Shown: positions 52,719 through 61,245 of the stretch, piece after piece | Numbering within the stretch: position 1 is the stretch's first letter | Layout of the letters: every line of letters begins with the position of its first letter | DNA from: Mesorhizobium sp. M1E.F.Ca.ET.045.02.1.1 | GTDB lineage: Bacteria; Pseudomonadota; Alphaproteobacteria; Rhizobiales; Rhizobiaceae | Direction of reading: 5' to 3' | Assembly (NCBI RefSeq): GCF_003952485.1 | Contig: NZ_CP034447.1 | Location: 744,001 to 808,000, forward strand | Length of the DNA: 64,000 nt | The notes under the pieces: model-generated | Seen by the model: only the letters and a program-made list of their open reading frames with translations | Databases searched by the model: none | Told to the model about the DNA's origin: nothing | Translations under genes and position numbers: made by a program

Positions 52719-52900
52719 TCGAAGCTGCGGTTGCGGCTCGACCGTCTGCTTTTCGGGATGTCCCTGACGCCCGATCTCAGCATCCGACGCGGCGTGTCTC
52801 AGTTGAAAATTCGACTCATTAAATGGAACCGAGAACGCTCCTGTGAATTGATCCACCAAGCGGTCGATTTTTCTTCAGGATGTGGCCGCCTCAAGCAGCA

Positions 52901-52942
52901 AAAGCCCGTCGCCAACGTTCCCCACAATAGGCGACGGGCTTT
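52901..52942 (+). terminator. Perfect 13-bp terminator hairpin
   Basis: AAAGCCCGTCGCC (52901-52913) pairs fully with GGCGACGGGCTTT (52930-52942) around 16 nt and ends in a short T-run. It lies about 180 nt after the gene at 52254. It shares its stem with the hairpin at 44110, suggesting a repeated element. Confidence 0.7.
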
Positions 52943-53194
52943 CCTTATGTGCCGGTCGAATGCAGAATGTGGACGCGGGCCAAAACTCAAACGCGATGAA
53001 GCTATTGGTTTTCGAAGCGCTCAAGCGTGGCTTCACGCTCCACGAAAAGGGATTGGCACCCGGCACGTTTCTGGGCGGCTATTGTCGATCAGGAGTTCCG
53101 CGATCTCAAGGAGATCCTTGTCGTATCCGGGGCTTTTCAGATCGTCGAAGACGCTGCGTTCCGAGTGCGGTGGCGTCAGCGGGAAGCATGATCG

Positions 53195-53494
53195 TCATTG
53201 ATGCGCTCTTGTTCTCGCCGCCTTCTTTGCTGACGCCGAGCGTTCGGAAGCCGAGCGATTGGCTGAGGCGGCGCCACCCTTCCTTCCGCCCTTATGAGCG
53301 GCTGGATTTCCGGTGTGCTTGCCCCTGCCGGAGCCGCCTTCCTTTTTGCCACCGCCATCGTCCTTGTTGACGGTCGCCCAGGCGCGCCGCTCGGCCTCCT
53401 TTTCCGAAATACCGCGCTTCTCGTAACCTTCGGCGATATGATCGGCCTTGCGTTCCTGCTTGTCGGTGTATTTCGACTTGTCTCCGCGTGGCAT
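53195..53494 (-). CDS. Small basic protein of the plasmid-stabilisation type
   Basis: A 99-residue, very hydrophilic protein: MPRGDKSKYTDKQERKADHI, YEKRGISEKEAERRAWATVN, then Gly/Lys-rich tail (KGGRKGGAASANRS). Databases commonly label this type plasmid stabilisation protein; there is no proof of that role. It is the last of three tightly spaced minus-strand genes, with a strong AGGAGGCATGC before its ATG. Confidence 0.7.
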   Translation of the reverse strand: MPRGDKSKYTDKQERKADHIAEGYEKRGISEKEAERRAWATVNKDDGGGKKEGGSGRGKHTGNPAAHKGGRKGGAASANRSASERSASAKKAARTRAHQ

Positions 53495-53503
53495 GCATGC
53501 CTC

Positions 53504-53701
53504 CTATTTGTTTCGTTTCGTTTTCAGCGCATCTCCGAGATCGCGTTTGTCAGGGTCCTTGAGGTTTTCGCCGGCGGCATCGCGATCTTCGTCTGGATCG
53601 TCTTTGGCTGGCAGATAGCCCGGAGGCCGGTTTTCCGGCGGGCCCTCCCAGCGCGGTTTCTGTTCGGTGGTGCCTGGAGCACCGTGGCGCGGGGTAGTCA
53701 T
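53504..53701 (-). CDS. Small charged hypothetical protein
   Basis: Sixty-five residues, MTTPRHGAPGTTEQKPRWEG, then PPENRPPGYLPAKDDPDEDRD and a charged end. AGGAGGTCAAT before the ATG is a strong ribosome site. It sits 9 nt after the PRC gene and 9 nt before the next gene. Composition suggests an unfolded, hydrophilic stress protein. Confidence 0.6.
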   Translation of the reverse strand: MTTPRHGAPGTTEQKPRWEGPPENRPPGYLPAKDDPDEDRDAAGENLKDPDKRDLGDALKTKRNK

Positions 53702-53710
53702 ATTGACCTC

Positions 53711-53995
53711 CTAATCGCGGTGTTCCGGCATGTCCTTGAGCTGGTCCTTCGTCCACGAGGTCACAGCGTGGACGTTACCGTCTTCGTCGCGCATGAAGTC
53801 GAGCTGGTTTACGGCAACGGCAACAGGCTTGGCGCCAATCCCGAGAAAGCCGCCGACATCGATGACGACCTGGCTACCGTGGACATGATCGACAGAGCCG
53901 ATCTTCTCGTCCTGGGGCCCATAGATGGCTGCGCCTTCGAGGATGTCCGGGGTGAGTTCGGCGTTTGTTAGCCTTACGTGGTTTGTGTGGTCCAT
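53711..53995 (-). CDS. PRC-barrel-type protein (DUF2171-like)
   Basis: A 94-residue protein. From ATG 53995, MDHTNHVRLTNAELTPDILE and GAAIYGPQDEKIGSVDHVHG then VVIDVGGFLGIGAKPVAVAV and LDFMRDEDGNVHAVTSWTKD follow. This is a single PRC-barrel-like domain. It leads a three-gene operon behind an EcfG-type promoter at 54027-54051. Confidence 0.8.
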   Translation of the reverse strand: MDHTNHVRLTNAELTPDILEGAAIYGPQDEKIGSVDHVHGSQVVIDVGGFLGIGAKPVAVAVNQLDFMRDEDGNVHAVTSWTKDQLKDMPEHRD

Positions 53996-54026
53996 GGCTC
54001 GCATCTCCGCTGGGTGAGATTCAAAT

Positions 54027-54051
54027 AACCGGCAGAGGGAAGAACAGTTCC
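54027..54051 (-). promoter_or_regulatory. EcfG-type promoter (GGAAC-N16-GGTT)
   Basis: On the minus strand GGAAC (54051-54047) and GGTT (54030-54027) with 16 nt between, 32 nt before the PRC gene at 53995. Confidence 0.7.
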
Positions 54052-54308
54052 CCTGCGAACGGACGACAGGGGCCAAATTCCGTGGCGAGCAACGATTGAC
54101 CGGCCGCGCATCTCAGTGACCGGTCCTATCGCGCGAGTCTGCTACAGGCTTGCTATTAAGAACCGCCGTTGTGGCGATTGCCGTTGTTCGCGCGCTGATC
54201 CTCGCATCAGTGAGTTTTACCCCGCCTATTTCAAAAGAGGGTTCAACCGACCTTGGCCTAATCCTCGCCGCGCCCGACAACGCCGACATGTCGTATCCAG
54301 CGACACCC

Positions 54309-54740
54309 TCAGTGCATGAGCACATATCTCAGCCAAACAAGAAATCTGCGCCCGTTGAGGCTCCGCCGGACCGTCGCGGCGGCAGATTTGCCTTCTGTCA
54401 GGGTACCAGCATGGCAACTACAGACTATGTCATGCAGTTGCCAGTCGCTCAGTTCGAAGAAGCGCTTGGCTTCTCCATAAGTGTCATTTTTGAGACCTGC
54501 AGCACGCAGCAAAGGATCTTCGAATGCAACGGTAATGGGGGAACCATCTGCCCGTGCTAGTTCTCGGGCCTCCGCTGGCAAATATTCGGTGCCGGTCAGC
54601 ATTCCGAGGATTCGCACGGGACGTTCATCAAGAAGATCTGCCCAGCGCTCAATCCGTTGCGTTCTGGTCATAATTGATGTTGGCGCCAGCGAGTTAACGT
54701 CGGCAATTGCTTGTAGCTGATTTAGTGTTTGATGTCTCAT
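54309..54740 (-). CDS. Uncharacterised protein, paralogue of the gene at 52254
   Basis: A 143-residue protein starting MRHQTLNQLQAIADVNSLAP, with MTRTQRIERWADLLDERPVR, MLTGTEYLPAEARELARADG and SPITVAFEDPLLRAAGLKND, TYGEAKRFFELSDWQLHDIV and CSCH. Clearly homologous to the gene at 52254 with a similar start and domain, but ending differently (GRRFLVWLRYVLMH). It faces the opposite way, with the PRC operon between. No EcfG-type promoter is visible before it. Confidence 0.72.
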   Translation of the reverse strand: MRHQTLNQLQAIADVNSLAPTSIMTRTQRIERWADLLDERPVRILGMLTGTEYLPAEARELARADGSPITVAFEDPLLRAAGLKNDTYGEAKRFFELSDWQLHDIVCSCHAGTLTEGKSAAATVRRSLNGRRFLVWLRYVLMH

Positions 54741-55173
54741 GTTTGACTCCTGTTGAAAGGCCGGGCGTCACTCCGAGGGCTGGCATCGACGGTCTCTATT
54801 TAGCTCATTGGAAAGATCGGAGGCTGCTGTGCCGCACTGATGCGGTTGCGTGGGCTGGCTTGACTCGATTTCGAGCGCGCTGGCACTGGACACGATCATG
54901 GGATTCTCCGAACCTTAAAGGTGCCCTCGGATGTTCCAACGCGGAAAACGGAGGGAAGTTGCTTGTACGCCAGGCAACAGCGGTTTGCCCCGTCACGGGA
55001 GGAGAAACCAAACCTGCTGTGCGGAATCCGAGACGGTCAAGCATCGTGGGGAGACCGCCGTCGCGACCGTGTGGCGGCGGTCCTACCCCCCTGCAGCAAA
55101 CGAACATGCAGTGAGCCCCGAGCAGGCCCCACGTTGCATTCATAGGCGCAAGCGAGACTCGGTTAGCGCCATT
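54741..55173. other. Intergenic stretch
   Basis: About 430 nt between convergent/divergent genes with no recognisable gene or EcfG-type site. Confidence 0.4.
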
Positions 55174-56484
55174 TCAAACTATCCATTGAAGCGCGAGGCC
55201 AAGCACGGAAATGACCATCGTGCTGGTCGCGAGCCATCCGAGAGCCCGTAGCCAACCCTGCACAGGGAACTCGCCCATCACGTCGGAGCGCCCAGTCATT
55301 TGCATCATGACGACCATCAACGGAACCGCGCATATGCCGTTGATGACAGCACTCCAATACAGCGCCTTGATTGGATCGATCGGTGTGAAGATGATAGCCA
55401 TTCCGAGCATGGCCGCCGCAGCCAATGTCGTATTAAACGCAATCGCCTCCTTGGGCTGTCGCTCCAGCCCCACCGGCCATCGGCACGCTTCGCCCACGGC
55501 GAATGCCGCCGAACCTGCGAGAATCGGCACCGCAAGTAGTCCGGTGCCAATGATGCCGGTCGCGAAGACCATAAGCGCGAACTTGCCTGCAACCGGCTCC
55601 AGCGCTTTGGCAGCGTCGGTCGAGGAATTGATCTCGGTAACTCCCGCCTTGTGTAAGGTGGCGGCCGCTGTAACGATGATCGCGATCGCTATCACGTTCG
55701 AAAATGCCATGCCGACCAAAGTGTCTGCGCGAATACGCAGGAAGGCGCCAGATGCTTGCCATGGCGCGCATTTCAACGGCTTGGCTTTCGGGTCCACCGT
55801 CTCCTCTTCCACCTCTTGCGACGACTGCCAGAAGAAAAGATAAGGGGAAATCGTGGTACCCAGAATGGCAAGAAACGTGGTGAAAAAGGACCCATTCCAT
55901 TCTACGTGCGGGACGAGAATGCCTTTAAGCGCCTCTCTCCAGGGGATGTGCGCCATGAACGCGGCCACAACGTAGGCGAAGAGGCTGAGCGTCGTCCATT
56001 TCAACACCGTGACATACCGGCTGTAGTCGAGAAAGACGATTGCAGCAATAGATGCCAAGCCGAACCCAACCACGTAGAGCGAACTGGGGCCACCCACCAG
56101 CAATTGGAGCGCGTCCGCCATCGCGCTCAGGTCCGCGCCAATATTGATAACATTGGCAACGAACAACAAGGAGACCACAAAATACATTAGTTCTGCAGGA
56201 TAGTGTCGAGAGAGGTTTCCAGAGATACCTCGACCTGTCGTCCGGCCAATCCGCGCCGCAATCTCCTGGATCGCGGCCATGAGCGGAAAGGTGAATATCA
56301 TTGTCCAGCCAATATTGAACCCAAGCTGAGCACCCGCTTGGCCGTAAGTGCCGATACCCGAAGGATCATCGTCTGCAGCGCCTGCAATAACGCCGGGCCC
56401 AATTGTGCGCAGATATCTCTGAAATGGCCCTTTTTCCAGCCTAATTGTCTGTTTTTCGCGGAGTTCGGCGCCGATGTCGCCCAT
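55174..56484 (-). CDS. Nramp-family divalent metal transporter
   Basis: A 436-residue multi-pass protein. TIGPGVIAGAADDDPSGIGT then YGQAGAQLGFNIGW is TM1 with DDDPSG in the place of the classical DPGN motif, and LGTTISPYLFFWQSSQEVEE lies in the TM6 region without the classical M-P-H. The rest spans about eleven helices. It carries a DPSG-type motif that I associate with Mg/other divalent Nramp-related proteins, so the metal is unsure. An EcfG-type promoter lies at 56535-56559. Confidence 0.85.
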   Translation of the reverse strand: MGDIGAELREKQTIRLEKGPFQRYLRTIGPGVIAGAADDDPSGIGTYGQAGAQLGFNIGWTMIFTFPLMAAIQEIAARIGRTTGRGISGNLSRHYPAELMYFVVSLLFVANVINIGADLSAMADALQLLVGGPSSLYVVGFGLASIAAIVFLDYSRYVTVLKWTTLSLFAYVVAAFMAHIPWREALKGILVPHVEWNGSFFTTFLAILGTTISPYLFFWQSSQEVEEETVDPKAKPLKCAPWQASGAFLRIRADTLVGMAFSNVIAIAIIVTAAATLHKAGVTEINSSTDAAKALEPVAGKFALMVFATGIIGTGLLAVPILAGSAAFAVGEACRWPVGLERQPKEAIAFNTTLAAAAMLGMAIIFTPIDPIKALYWSAVINGICAVPLMVVMMQMTGRSDVMGEFPVQGWLRALGWLATSTMVISVLGLALQWIV

Positions 56485-56534
56485 CGCATTACTCCAAGAA
56501 CTCGGTCCCGATGCAGTGACCGCGCATCAATCAA

Positions 56535-56559
56535 AACCCGACATGGCGCTGCTAGTTCC
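56535..56559 (-). promoter_or_regulatory. EcfG-type promoter (GGAAC-N16-GGTT)
   Basis: On the minus strand GGAAC (56559-56555) and GGTT (56538-56535) with 16 nt between, 51 nt before the Nramp gene at 56484. Confidence 0.65.
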
Positions 56560-56923
56560 AGATCGATGTTGGTGGCGCTCGGCGATAGCTAAGCGGATGG
56601 CCGGGGTGACGCCGCCATTGCCGGCGTCGAGGTCGACAAGGGCGCTTGGTTCGCGTGCTTGATCCTTCAGACAAGGCTAGCAGCCTACCCTGCGGAGCCT
56701 GCATGTTTGGATCTGACTGAAATCGCCCCAGGGCGGTGTTTTGTGCTTGGCACTTCTATGCCTTTCGCGCGTTGAGGCGTGTTCAACAAATGCGCCAAGG
56801 ATGATGAACGGTGATCAGGCTTCCCAATCATAGAGTGGCGCCGACCCATTGCGGATTGCGACAAAAATATCGTGGCGGCCGCCGCGCTCACGGTTGTCCC
56901 CCTAGCATTGACGGCTGCAGGCG

Positions 56924-57831
56924 ATGAGCTTCGATTCTCTCTTCTCGACCTCGCTCTGTTATGGCCCAGGCGGCCCAGATGCCGGCTGGACGTTCACGCT
57001 TTCCATTATCTTTGCATTGGCGGCAGTCGCATTGCTTTATGTCGTAGGCGCCATCCGGCTATGGCAACGGAGCGGGCGCGCTCGCCCTTTGCGTTTTCGG
57101 CAAGCCCTACTGTTCGCCGCCGGCTGGGTCGCATTGGTGGGAGCCTTGGTGAGCCCGCTTCATGCATTGGGCGAGCGGCTGTTCACCGCTCACATGATTG
57201 AACACGAATTGCTGATGGCGGTGGCGGCGCCCCTCGTAATTGCTTCATGTCCAGCGGCGCCAATGATATGGGCCCTACCCATGCGATTACGCCAGGCGCT
57301 CCGCGCAGCCGGGCATATACGCATGCTTGGGGCGATCTGGATCTTCATGAGTCGACCCCTAATCGCCACCATTCTGCATGGCGTCGCGATATGGGTGTGG
57401 CATGTGCCGGCGCTTTTCGAGGCTGCATTGCAAAACGGTCTCTGGCACTATGCGCAGCATGCCAGCTTTTTCGGCACCGGTCTTTTATTCTGGTGGGCAC
57501 TGCTGCCTCACCCGCGCCGAAGACATGCTTGCGGCAGCGCGGTCATACATCTTTTTTGACCTCGTTGCATACCGGCCTGCTCGGGGCCTTGCTTGTGGTC
57601 TCGCCGCGGCTTTGGTATTCCGAAAATGCAGTCGGCTCAAGCTTGTGGGGTCTTGCACCCCTCGAAGACCAGCAGCTTGCGGGCCTCGTGATGTGGATCC
57701 CGTCTGGCCTGATTTATGGCGGAGTAGCGTTGTTCCTGGCCGGTCTCTGGATTCGTACAAGTGGACGGGAGCAGACACCGCTTCGCGTCATCGAGATCGG
57801 CGCCGGCGTTTCGACGGATGTTTCGTCTTGA
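56924..57831 (+). pseudogene. ctaG-like: CtaG-type cytochrome oxidase assembly protein, frameshifted at a T tract
   Basis: The frame from ATG 56924 reads as the caa3-type CtaG membrane protein (PGGPDAGWTFTLSIIFALAA, AHMIEHELLMAVAAPLVIAS, LHGVAIWVWHVPALFEAALQ, HYAQHASFFGTGLLFWWALL). At 57551-57558 it hits TGA in CTTTTTTGA. Adding one T to the T6 run restores TSLHTGLLGALLVVSP, LEDQQLAGLVMWIPSGLIYG and the stop at 57831. The single-base loss may be real, a phase-variable slip, or a sequencing error at a homopolymer. Likely helps insert copper or assemble haem-copper oxidase. Confidence 0.82.
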
Positions 57832-58166
57832 CGTCGGCGGGATAACGCAAAACGCCGTCCGGAAGCGCACTTTCGATATCTCCAACGGGATTTGGCCCCG
57901 CTTGTTCGAAACCGTCCCCGCGCTTGGCGTTAAGCTGCAGCACATCTGACCCTGCCAGCGCGGCGCGTATCTTCAGCATTCGGACAAGCTCGGGGCGAAG
58001 GCCGTCGCCTCTGCCCGCGGCCAGATCATGGAAGGAAGCAAAGGGATACATTCGGCTAATCTTTCAATAGCTCCCCTCGAGGGTCGTCGTCCGGCAATTC
58101 AACGCCCCCGCCAAAGGCATGTTCCGGCAATTCCATGGGGTCGGGTTCAAATATTCGCAGGAGATT
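57832..58166. other. Intergenic stretch
   Basis: About 330 nt. A minus-strand frame of 87 codons spans 57788-58051 but has no domain and overlaps the CtaG end, so I do not call it. Confidence 0.4.
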
Positions 58167-58191
58167 GGAACCGCGGGGCCGAACCGAAGTT
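58167..58191 (+). promoter_or_regulatory. EcfG-type promoter (GGAAC-N16-AGTT)
   Basis: GGAAC (58167-58171) and AGTT (58188-58191) with 16 nt between, 20 nt before the ATG at 58212, close for a transcription start but acceptable. Confidence 0.6.
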
Positions 58192-58211
58192 TGACTGCAA
58201 AGGAGCCGTCC

Positions 58212-58526
58212 ATGGCAACACCGCCACGTCAAACGCCGGCAGAGAATGCCCATGCTCAGGCTGGGCCTGACAAGACTCCGGGATTTGACCCTGCCGCCGC
58301 GCCTCTCAGTACCGACGCAGAAGCGGCAGATGCGCCAAACCTCGCTGGACATAAGCCTCCAGAGAACGCTCCGCGATTCAAGAACGAAGCTAGCTTTGCC
58401 GATGCCGTGCGACCGATGGAGGATGAAGTCGAAGCCCGGCCCGGCAGCAACTGGCCATTGCTGGTGATTGCCGCGTTGGTTTTTATTGCAGCGGCGGTCT
58501 TCGTTGTGGCGAGCCTCGTGCGCTAG
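58212..58526 (+). CDS. Tail-anchored small protein
   Basis: A 104-residue protein: Pro/Ala/Asp-rich soluble part (MATPPRQTPAENAHAQAGPD), then FKNEASFADAVRPMEDEVEA, and a single C-terminal membrane helix (WPLLVIAALVFIAAAVFVVA). AAGGAG lies 7 nt before the ATG. Not recognised. Its end overlaps the next minus-strand gene tail to tail by 4 nt. Confidence 0.65.
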   Translation: MATPPRQTPAENAHAQAGPDKTPGFDPAAAPLSTDAEAADAPNLAGHKPPENAPRFKNEASFADAVRPMEDEVEARPGSNWPLLVIAALVFIAAAVFVVASLVR

Positions 58527-58894
58527 CGCTTTGCCTGGCTTTTGCGGGACTTCTTTTGATCTTGCGACTGTCCGATGTCCCCTTTCATGCGGGCAAGGTC
58601 CGCCATCGGACACAAAAGCCTCGGCTGCGTGGGGTTGGATATATCGATCTTGTCCCAAGGAATTCGATAAAAGCCACCGTCACGGCGTAACCGAAATGCA
58701 TCGAGCACTGCCGCGCCTATCGCGGAAGCGGAAAGTCGCTCGAATGCGGCGTAGATGCCGATATGGAATTCGGTAATGACGAGATCGTGCCCGTCCTTTT
58801 CGGCGAGAATCTCCTCGATGTAGCCGATGCTTTTCCCGCGTGGCGATAACACGCATCGGCCAACCAGCCGCTCGAGATTGATGGTTGTGGCCAT
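58523..58894 (-). CDS. PRC-barrel-like protein
   Basis: A 123-residue protein starting at ATG 58894 after GGGAGCAGGCTG: MATTINLERLVGRCVLSPRG and KSIGYIEEILAEKDGHDLVI, with FYRIPWDKIDISNPTQPRLL. It resembles PRC-barrel domains next to transporters. Its start overlaps the stop of the next gene by one nt (TGATG). Probably works with the metal transporter encoded upstream. Confidence 0.72.
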   Translation of the reverse strand: MATTINLERLVGRCVLSPRGKSIGYIEEILAEKDGHDLVITEFHIGIYAAFERLSASAIGAAVLDAFRLRRDGGFYRIPWDKIDISNPTQPRLLCPMADLARMKGDIGQSQDQKKSRKSQAKR

Positions 58895-59259
58895 CAGCCT
58901 GCTCCCGGGATGCGGCCGACGACGTGGTCGCGCAACCAGTTTTGCCAATCGAAGATTGCCGTCTCGCGGACGTCGATGTCGAACTCGATATCGATGCCGA
59001 TGTCGCGCACCTTGTTCCAGGCGATCCGATGCGGCTCGCCGTGGCGTTTGCCGCCCAGCCTTGCCGACAGTCCCGCCATCCAGCGTCCGGGCCGTGCACC
59101 TAGCCGGCGTGCCAGCGCAATCGATCCTAGTTCGATCGCAACGATCCTTGGTGGCTTGCCTGGCCTCAGTTCCGCCACCAGGCCATCGACCTTGCCGATC
59201 TTGACCTGCTCGCGGTCGATCACTTGCTTGTCCAAAATGTCGCGGACCAGATCCATCAC
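58894..59259 (-). CDS. PRC-barrel-like protein
   Basis: A 121-residue protein: MMDLVRDILDKQVIDREQVK and IGKVDGLVAELRPGKPPRIV, a region similar to the magnesium-transporter regulatory PRC-type segments, and IDIEFDIDVRETAIFDWQNW. It is sandwiched by overlaps: 4 nt with the upstream Nramp gene, one nt with the downstream PRC gene. The three genes act as one unit; a regulatory role for metal flux is an inference. Confidence 0.75.
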   Translation of the reverse strand: MMDLVRDILDKQVIDREQVKIGKVDGLVAELRPGKPPRIVAIELGSIALARRLGARPGRWMAGLSARLGGKRHGEPHRIAWNKVRDIGIDIEFDIDVRETAIFDWQNWLRDHVVGRIPGAG

Positions 59260-60476
59260 GTGCCTCCGAATATTTGCAAGGGGATCGCCACAATCGCCAG
59301 CACGAAGCCAAGCGCAATAACAAAGATGACCGCGGCATTCGAGACCATCCCATTGCGATGCTTGCCGACATAGCGCTTGTCGTTCATCAGGAAGAGGAAG
59401 GGAATCACGCTGAGAGGCAGGCTGGCAGCCGTCAGCGCCATTGAGAAGATCGTGAGCTTCAGCGGGTCAAGGCCGGCCGCAATCGGTAGGGCGCTGAGAA
59501 ACAACGCCACCGTGTAAACCGTGCTGAAGCCAGGATTGTCGCGCGGTTTCTGGTCCTCGCCCCATGTCCAGCCGAAACCTTGGGCCATGAGATAGGCCTG
59601 CTGCAGTCCAACTTCGAGCACAGCACCGAAGCAAGCTATACCGAGCGAAGCAATGAACAGGACAAAGCCCCAGAAGCCGAATATCGGGATCAGGATCAGC
59701 GGCAACTGATGGTAGTCGTCCACCTGGTCTATGCCGTGTGGGGAAAGCACAAGCGCGGCGACGATCAGCACGCTGACGGAAATCGTGCCGCCAAAGCTCA
59801 TACCCATCGCCGCAATGGCGCGATTGGCCCCGAGATAGCTTTCGTCCCACCGGTCCTCGATCGCTCCCGAGGAGTAAAACATGAATAGATAAGGCGAAAT
59901 TGACGCCCCAAGAATGCTGACGGCCATGAACCAGTAATTGGCCGCGTCATGGTTTGGCACAGTGGGAATAGCGCCCGCCGCGACCTGACCCCAACCGGGC
60001 TTAAGCATCACCGCGCCGACCACAAAACACAGTGTGACCAGCCCGAGAATCGAAACGCCTTTTTCGATAAAGCCGAACGTGCCTTTCCAGAGAAACACCC
60101 AGGCCAGCAATGCCACCAGAAGCGCCCACCATTGGAAGCCGATTCCGGTGGCAAGTTCGAGCGCAATGGCAACGCCGCCGATCTCAGCCGACATGACCAG
60201 GAGGTTGACCAGAAGGACCGCCAGAAGCGGCCAGAGGAAGGCGTTGAAGCCAAATCGCTCCCGAATCCCATCGGCGATGGTATGATGGCTCACGGCAGCG
60301 AAGCGGCCTGCCATCTCGACGAGGAAGATGATGCAGATCGTCCCCAGAACGATCGCCCAGATCAGCTGGAAATGGAATGCTGCACCGGCTTGAACGGCTG
60401 TCGTCAGTGAACCGACTTCGAGAAAACCACCAACGCTGGTGACAACACCCAACGATATTTCGAGGACCTTCTTCAT
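59256..60476 (-). CDS. Nramp-family divalent metal transporter, divergent
   Basis: A 406-residue protein with about eleven helices. Its TM1 motif is far from DPGN: LGVVTSVGGFLEVGSLTTAV. TM6 reads VSILGASISPYLFMFYSSGA with no MPH. It still aligns with the family by length and by LVALLAWVFLWKGTF and LSVIPFLFLMNDKRYVGKHR. It is coupled by ATGA overlaps to the upstream lipoprotein and the downstream PRC genes. A changed TM1 suggests a different metal or a sensor role. Confidence 0.82.
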   Translation of the reverse strand: MKKVLEISLGVVTSVGGFLEVGSLTTAVQAGAAFHFQLIWAIVLGTICIIFLVEMAGRFAAVSHHTIADGIRERFGFNAFLWPLLAVLLVNLLVMSAEIGGVAIALELATGIGFQWWALLVALLAWVFLWKGTFGFIEKGVSILGLVTLCFVVGAVMLKPGWGQVAAGAIPTVPNHDAANYWFMAVSILGASISPYLFMFYSSGAIEDRWDESYLGANRAIAAMGMSFGGTISVSVLIVAALVLSPHGIDQVDDYHQLPLILIPIFGFWGFVLFIASLGIACFGAVLEVGLQQAYLMAQGFGWTWGEDQKPRDNPGFSTVYTVALFLSALPIAAGLDPLKLTIFSMALTAASLPLSVIPFLFLMNDKRYVGKHRNGMVSNAAVIFVIALGFVLAIVAIPLQIFGGT

Positions 60477-60979
60477 GGGTGCGGGCTAAAGGATTTGGTA
60501 TAGGTGGCGGCCAGGGCGGCAATAGCGTTTCGCACATCCCGCTGCGCTCGCTCCACTTTCGCGGGGTTGTTGTCCTGTAATCCCACCTCTGCGTTCGCTA
60601 CCGCGGCCGCCAGGCGGCTGATGGCCGTGATCAGTCTGGCTCGCTCGGAGACCTCAGGTGAATCGGCTGATTGGATTTGGGTTTCGGCATCGGAGAGCTT
60701 CCGGCTGATCGATTGCAGCGTGCGTGACGTATAATTTTGAGGAGCCGCCCCCGCGAGCCAGGCGTCCAGGGCCATCGATGCCGTTTCTGCGGCGGAAGCC
60801 GCAGTTCTCAATTGGCTGCCAATCTGGTCTTCCGATGAGGAGCATGCCGATAACACAGCCGGCATCAGGACAAAGCACAGTAAATTAAGTATAGAGTAGC
60901 TGAATTTTGTGGTGTTTACACTATGAATAGCCGAGTTGCTGGCACCCTGATTGCTCTTGCTGACAGAGAACAATCCCAT
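60473..60979 (-). CDS. Putative lipoprotein
   Basis: About 168 residues from ATG 60979. The N-terminal region FSYSILNLLCFVLMPAVLSA then CSSS forms a long leader with a lipobox VLSAC. The remainder is helical, with AASAAETASMALDAWLAGAA, ESVSERARLITAISRLAAAV-like sequence and a polyampholyte. TTG at 60997 is another start. It leads the operon of the divergent Nramp and PRC genes (4-nt overlap). Not recognised. Confidence 0.6.
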   Translation of the reverse strand: MGLFSVSKSNQGASNSAIHSVNTTKFSYSILNLLCFVLMPAVLSACSSSEDQIGSQLRTAASAAETASMALDAWLAGAAPQNYTSRTLQSISRKLSDAETQIQSADSPEVSERARLITAISRLAAAVANAEVGLQDNNPAKVERAQRDVRNAIAALAATYTKSFSPHP

Positions 60980-61190
60980 CTTCTTACCACGCGACAATTG
61001 AATCTCGCGACCGTACCGACGCGTTTTGTCGAGTCAGACTGAATACGCGATCCACACCCGGCCGAATTCTCCGGCTCGTGTTTCAATCGATGACTGAGGA
61101 AAATGTTCCGCAGCGCTGTATGTGGCGAAGGAGTATTCGGTCGGCAGTCCGGTTTGCTCAAAGGGACTCGGTGGCTTGGCCGGCCCGACG

Positions 61191-61215
61191 GGAACAATCG
61201 GTCGAGGGCGGGGTT
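61191..61215 (+). promoter_or_regulatory. EcfG-type promoter (GGAAC-N16-GGTT)
   Basis: GGAAC (61191-61195) and GGTT (61212-61215) with 16 nt between, 30 nt before the YdeP-type gene at 61246. Confidence 0.7.
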
Positions 61216-61245
61216 CTATTTTTTGTCTCTTGCTAGGTGCCCTCC

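Noticed and set aside
52882..53370. Plus-strand frame of 162 codons
   Set aside because: It overlaps the plasmid-stabilisation-type gene and a terminator hairpin and shows no family pattern.
54150..54560. Plus-strand frame with a hydrophobic start
   Set aside because: It overlaps the paralogue gene on the other strand, and its second half has only shadow-like sequence; the hydrophobic start alone is weak.
57788..58051. Minus-strand frame of 87 codons downstream of CtaG
   Set aside because: It overlaps the CtaG 3' end, has no domain and no ribosome site that stands out.
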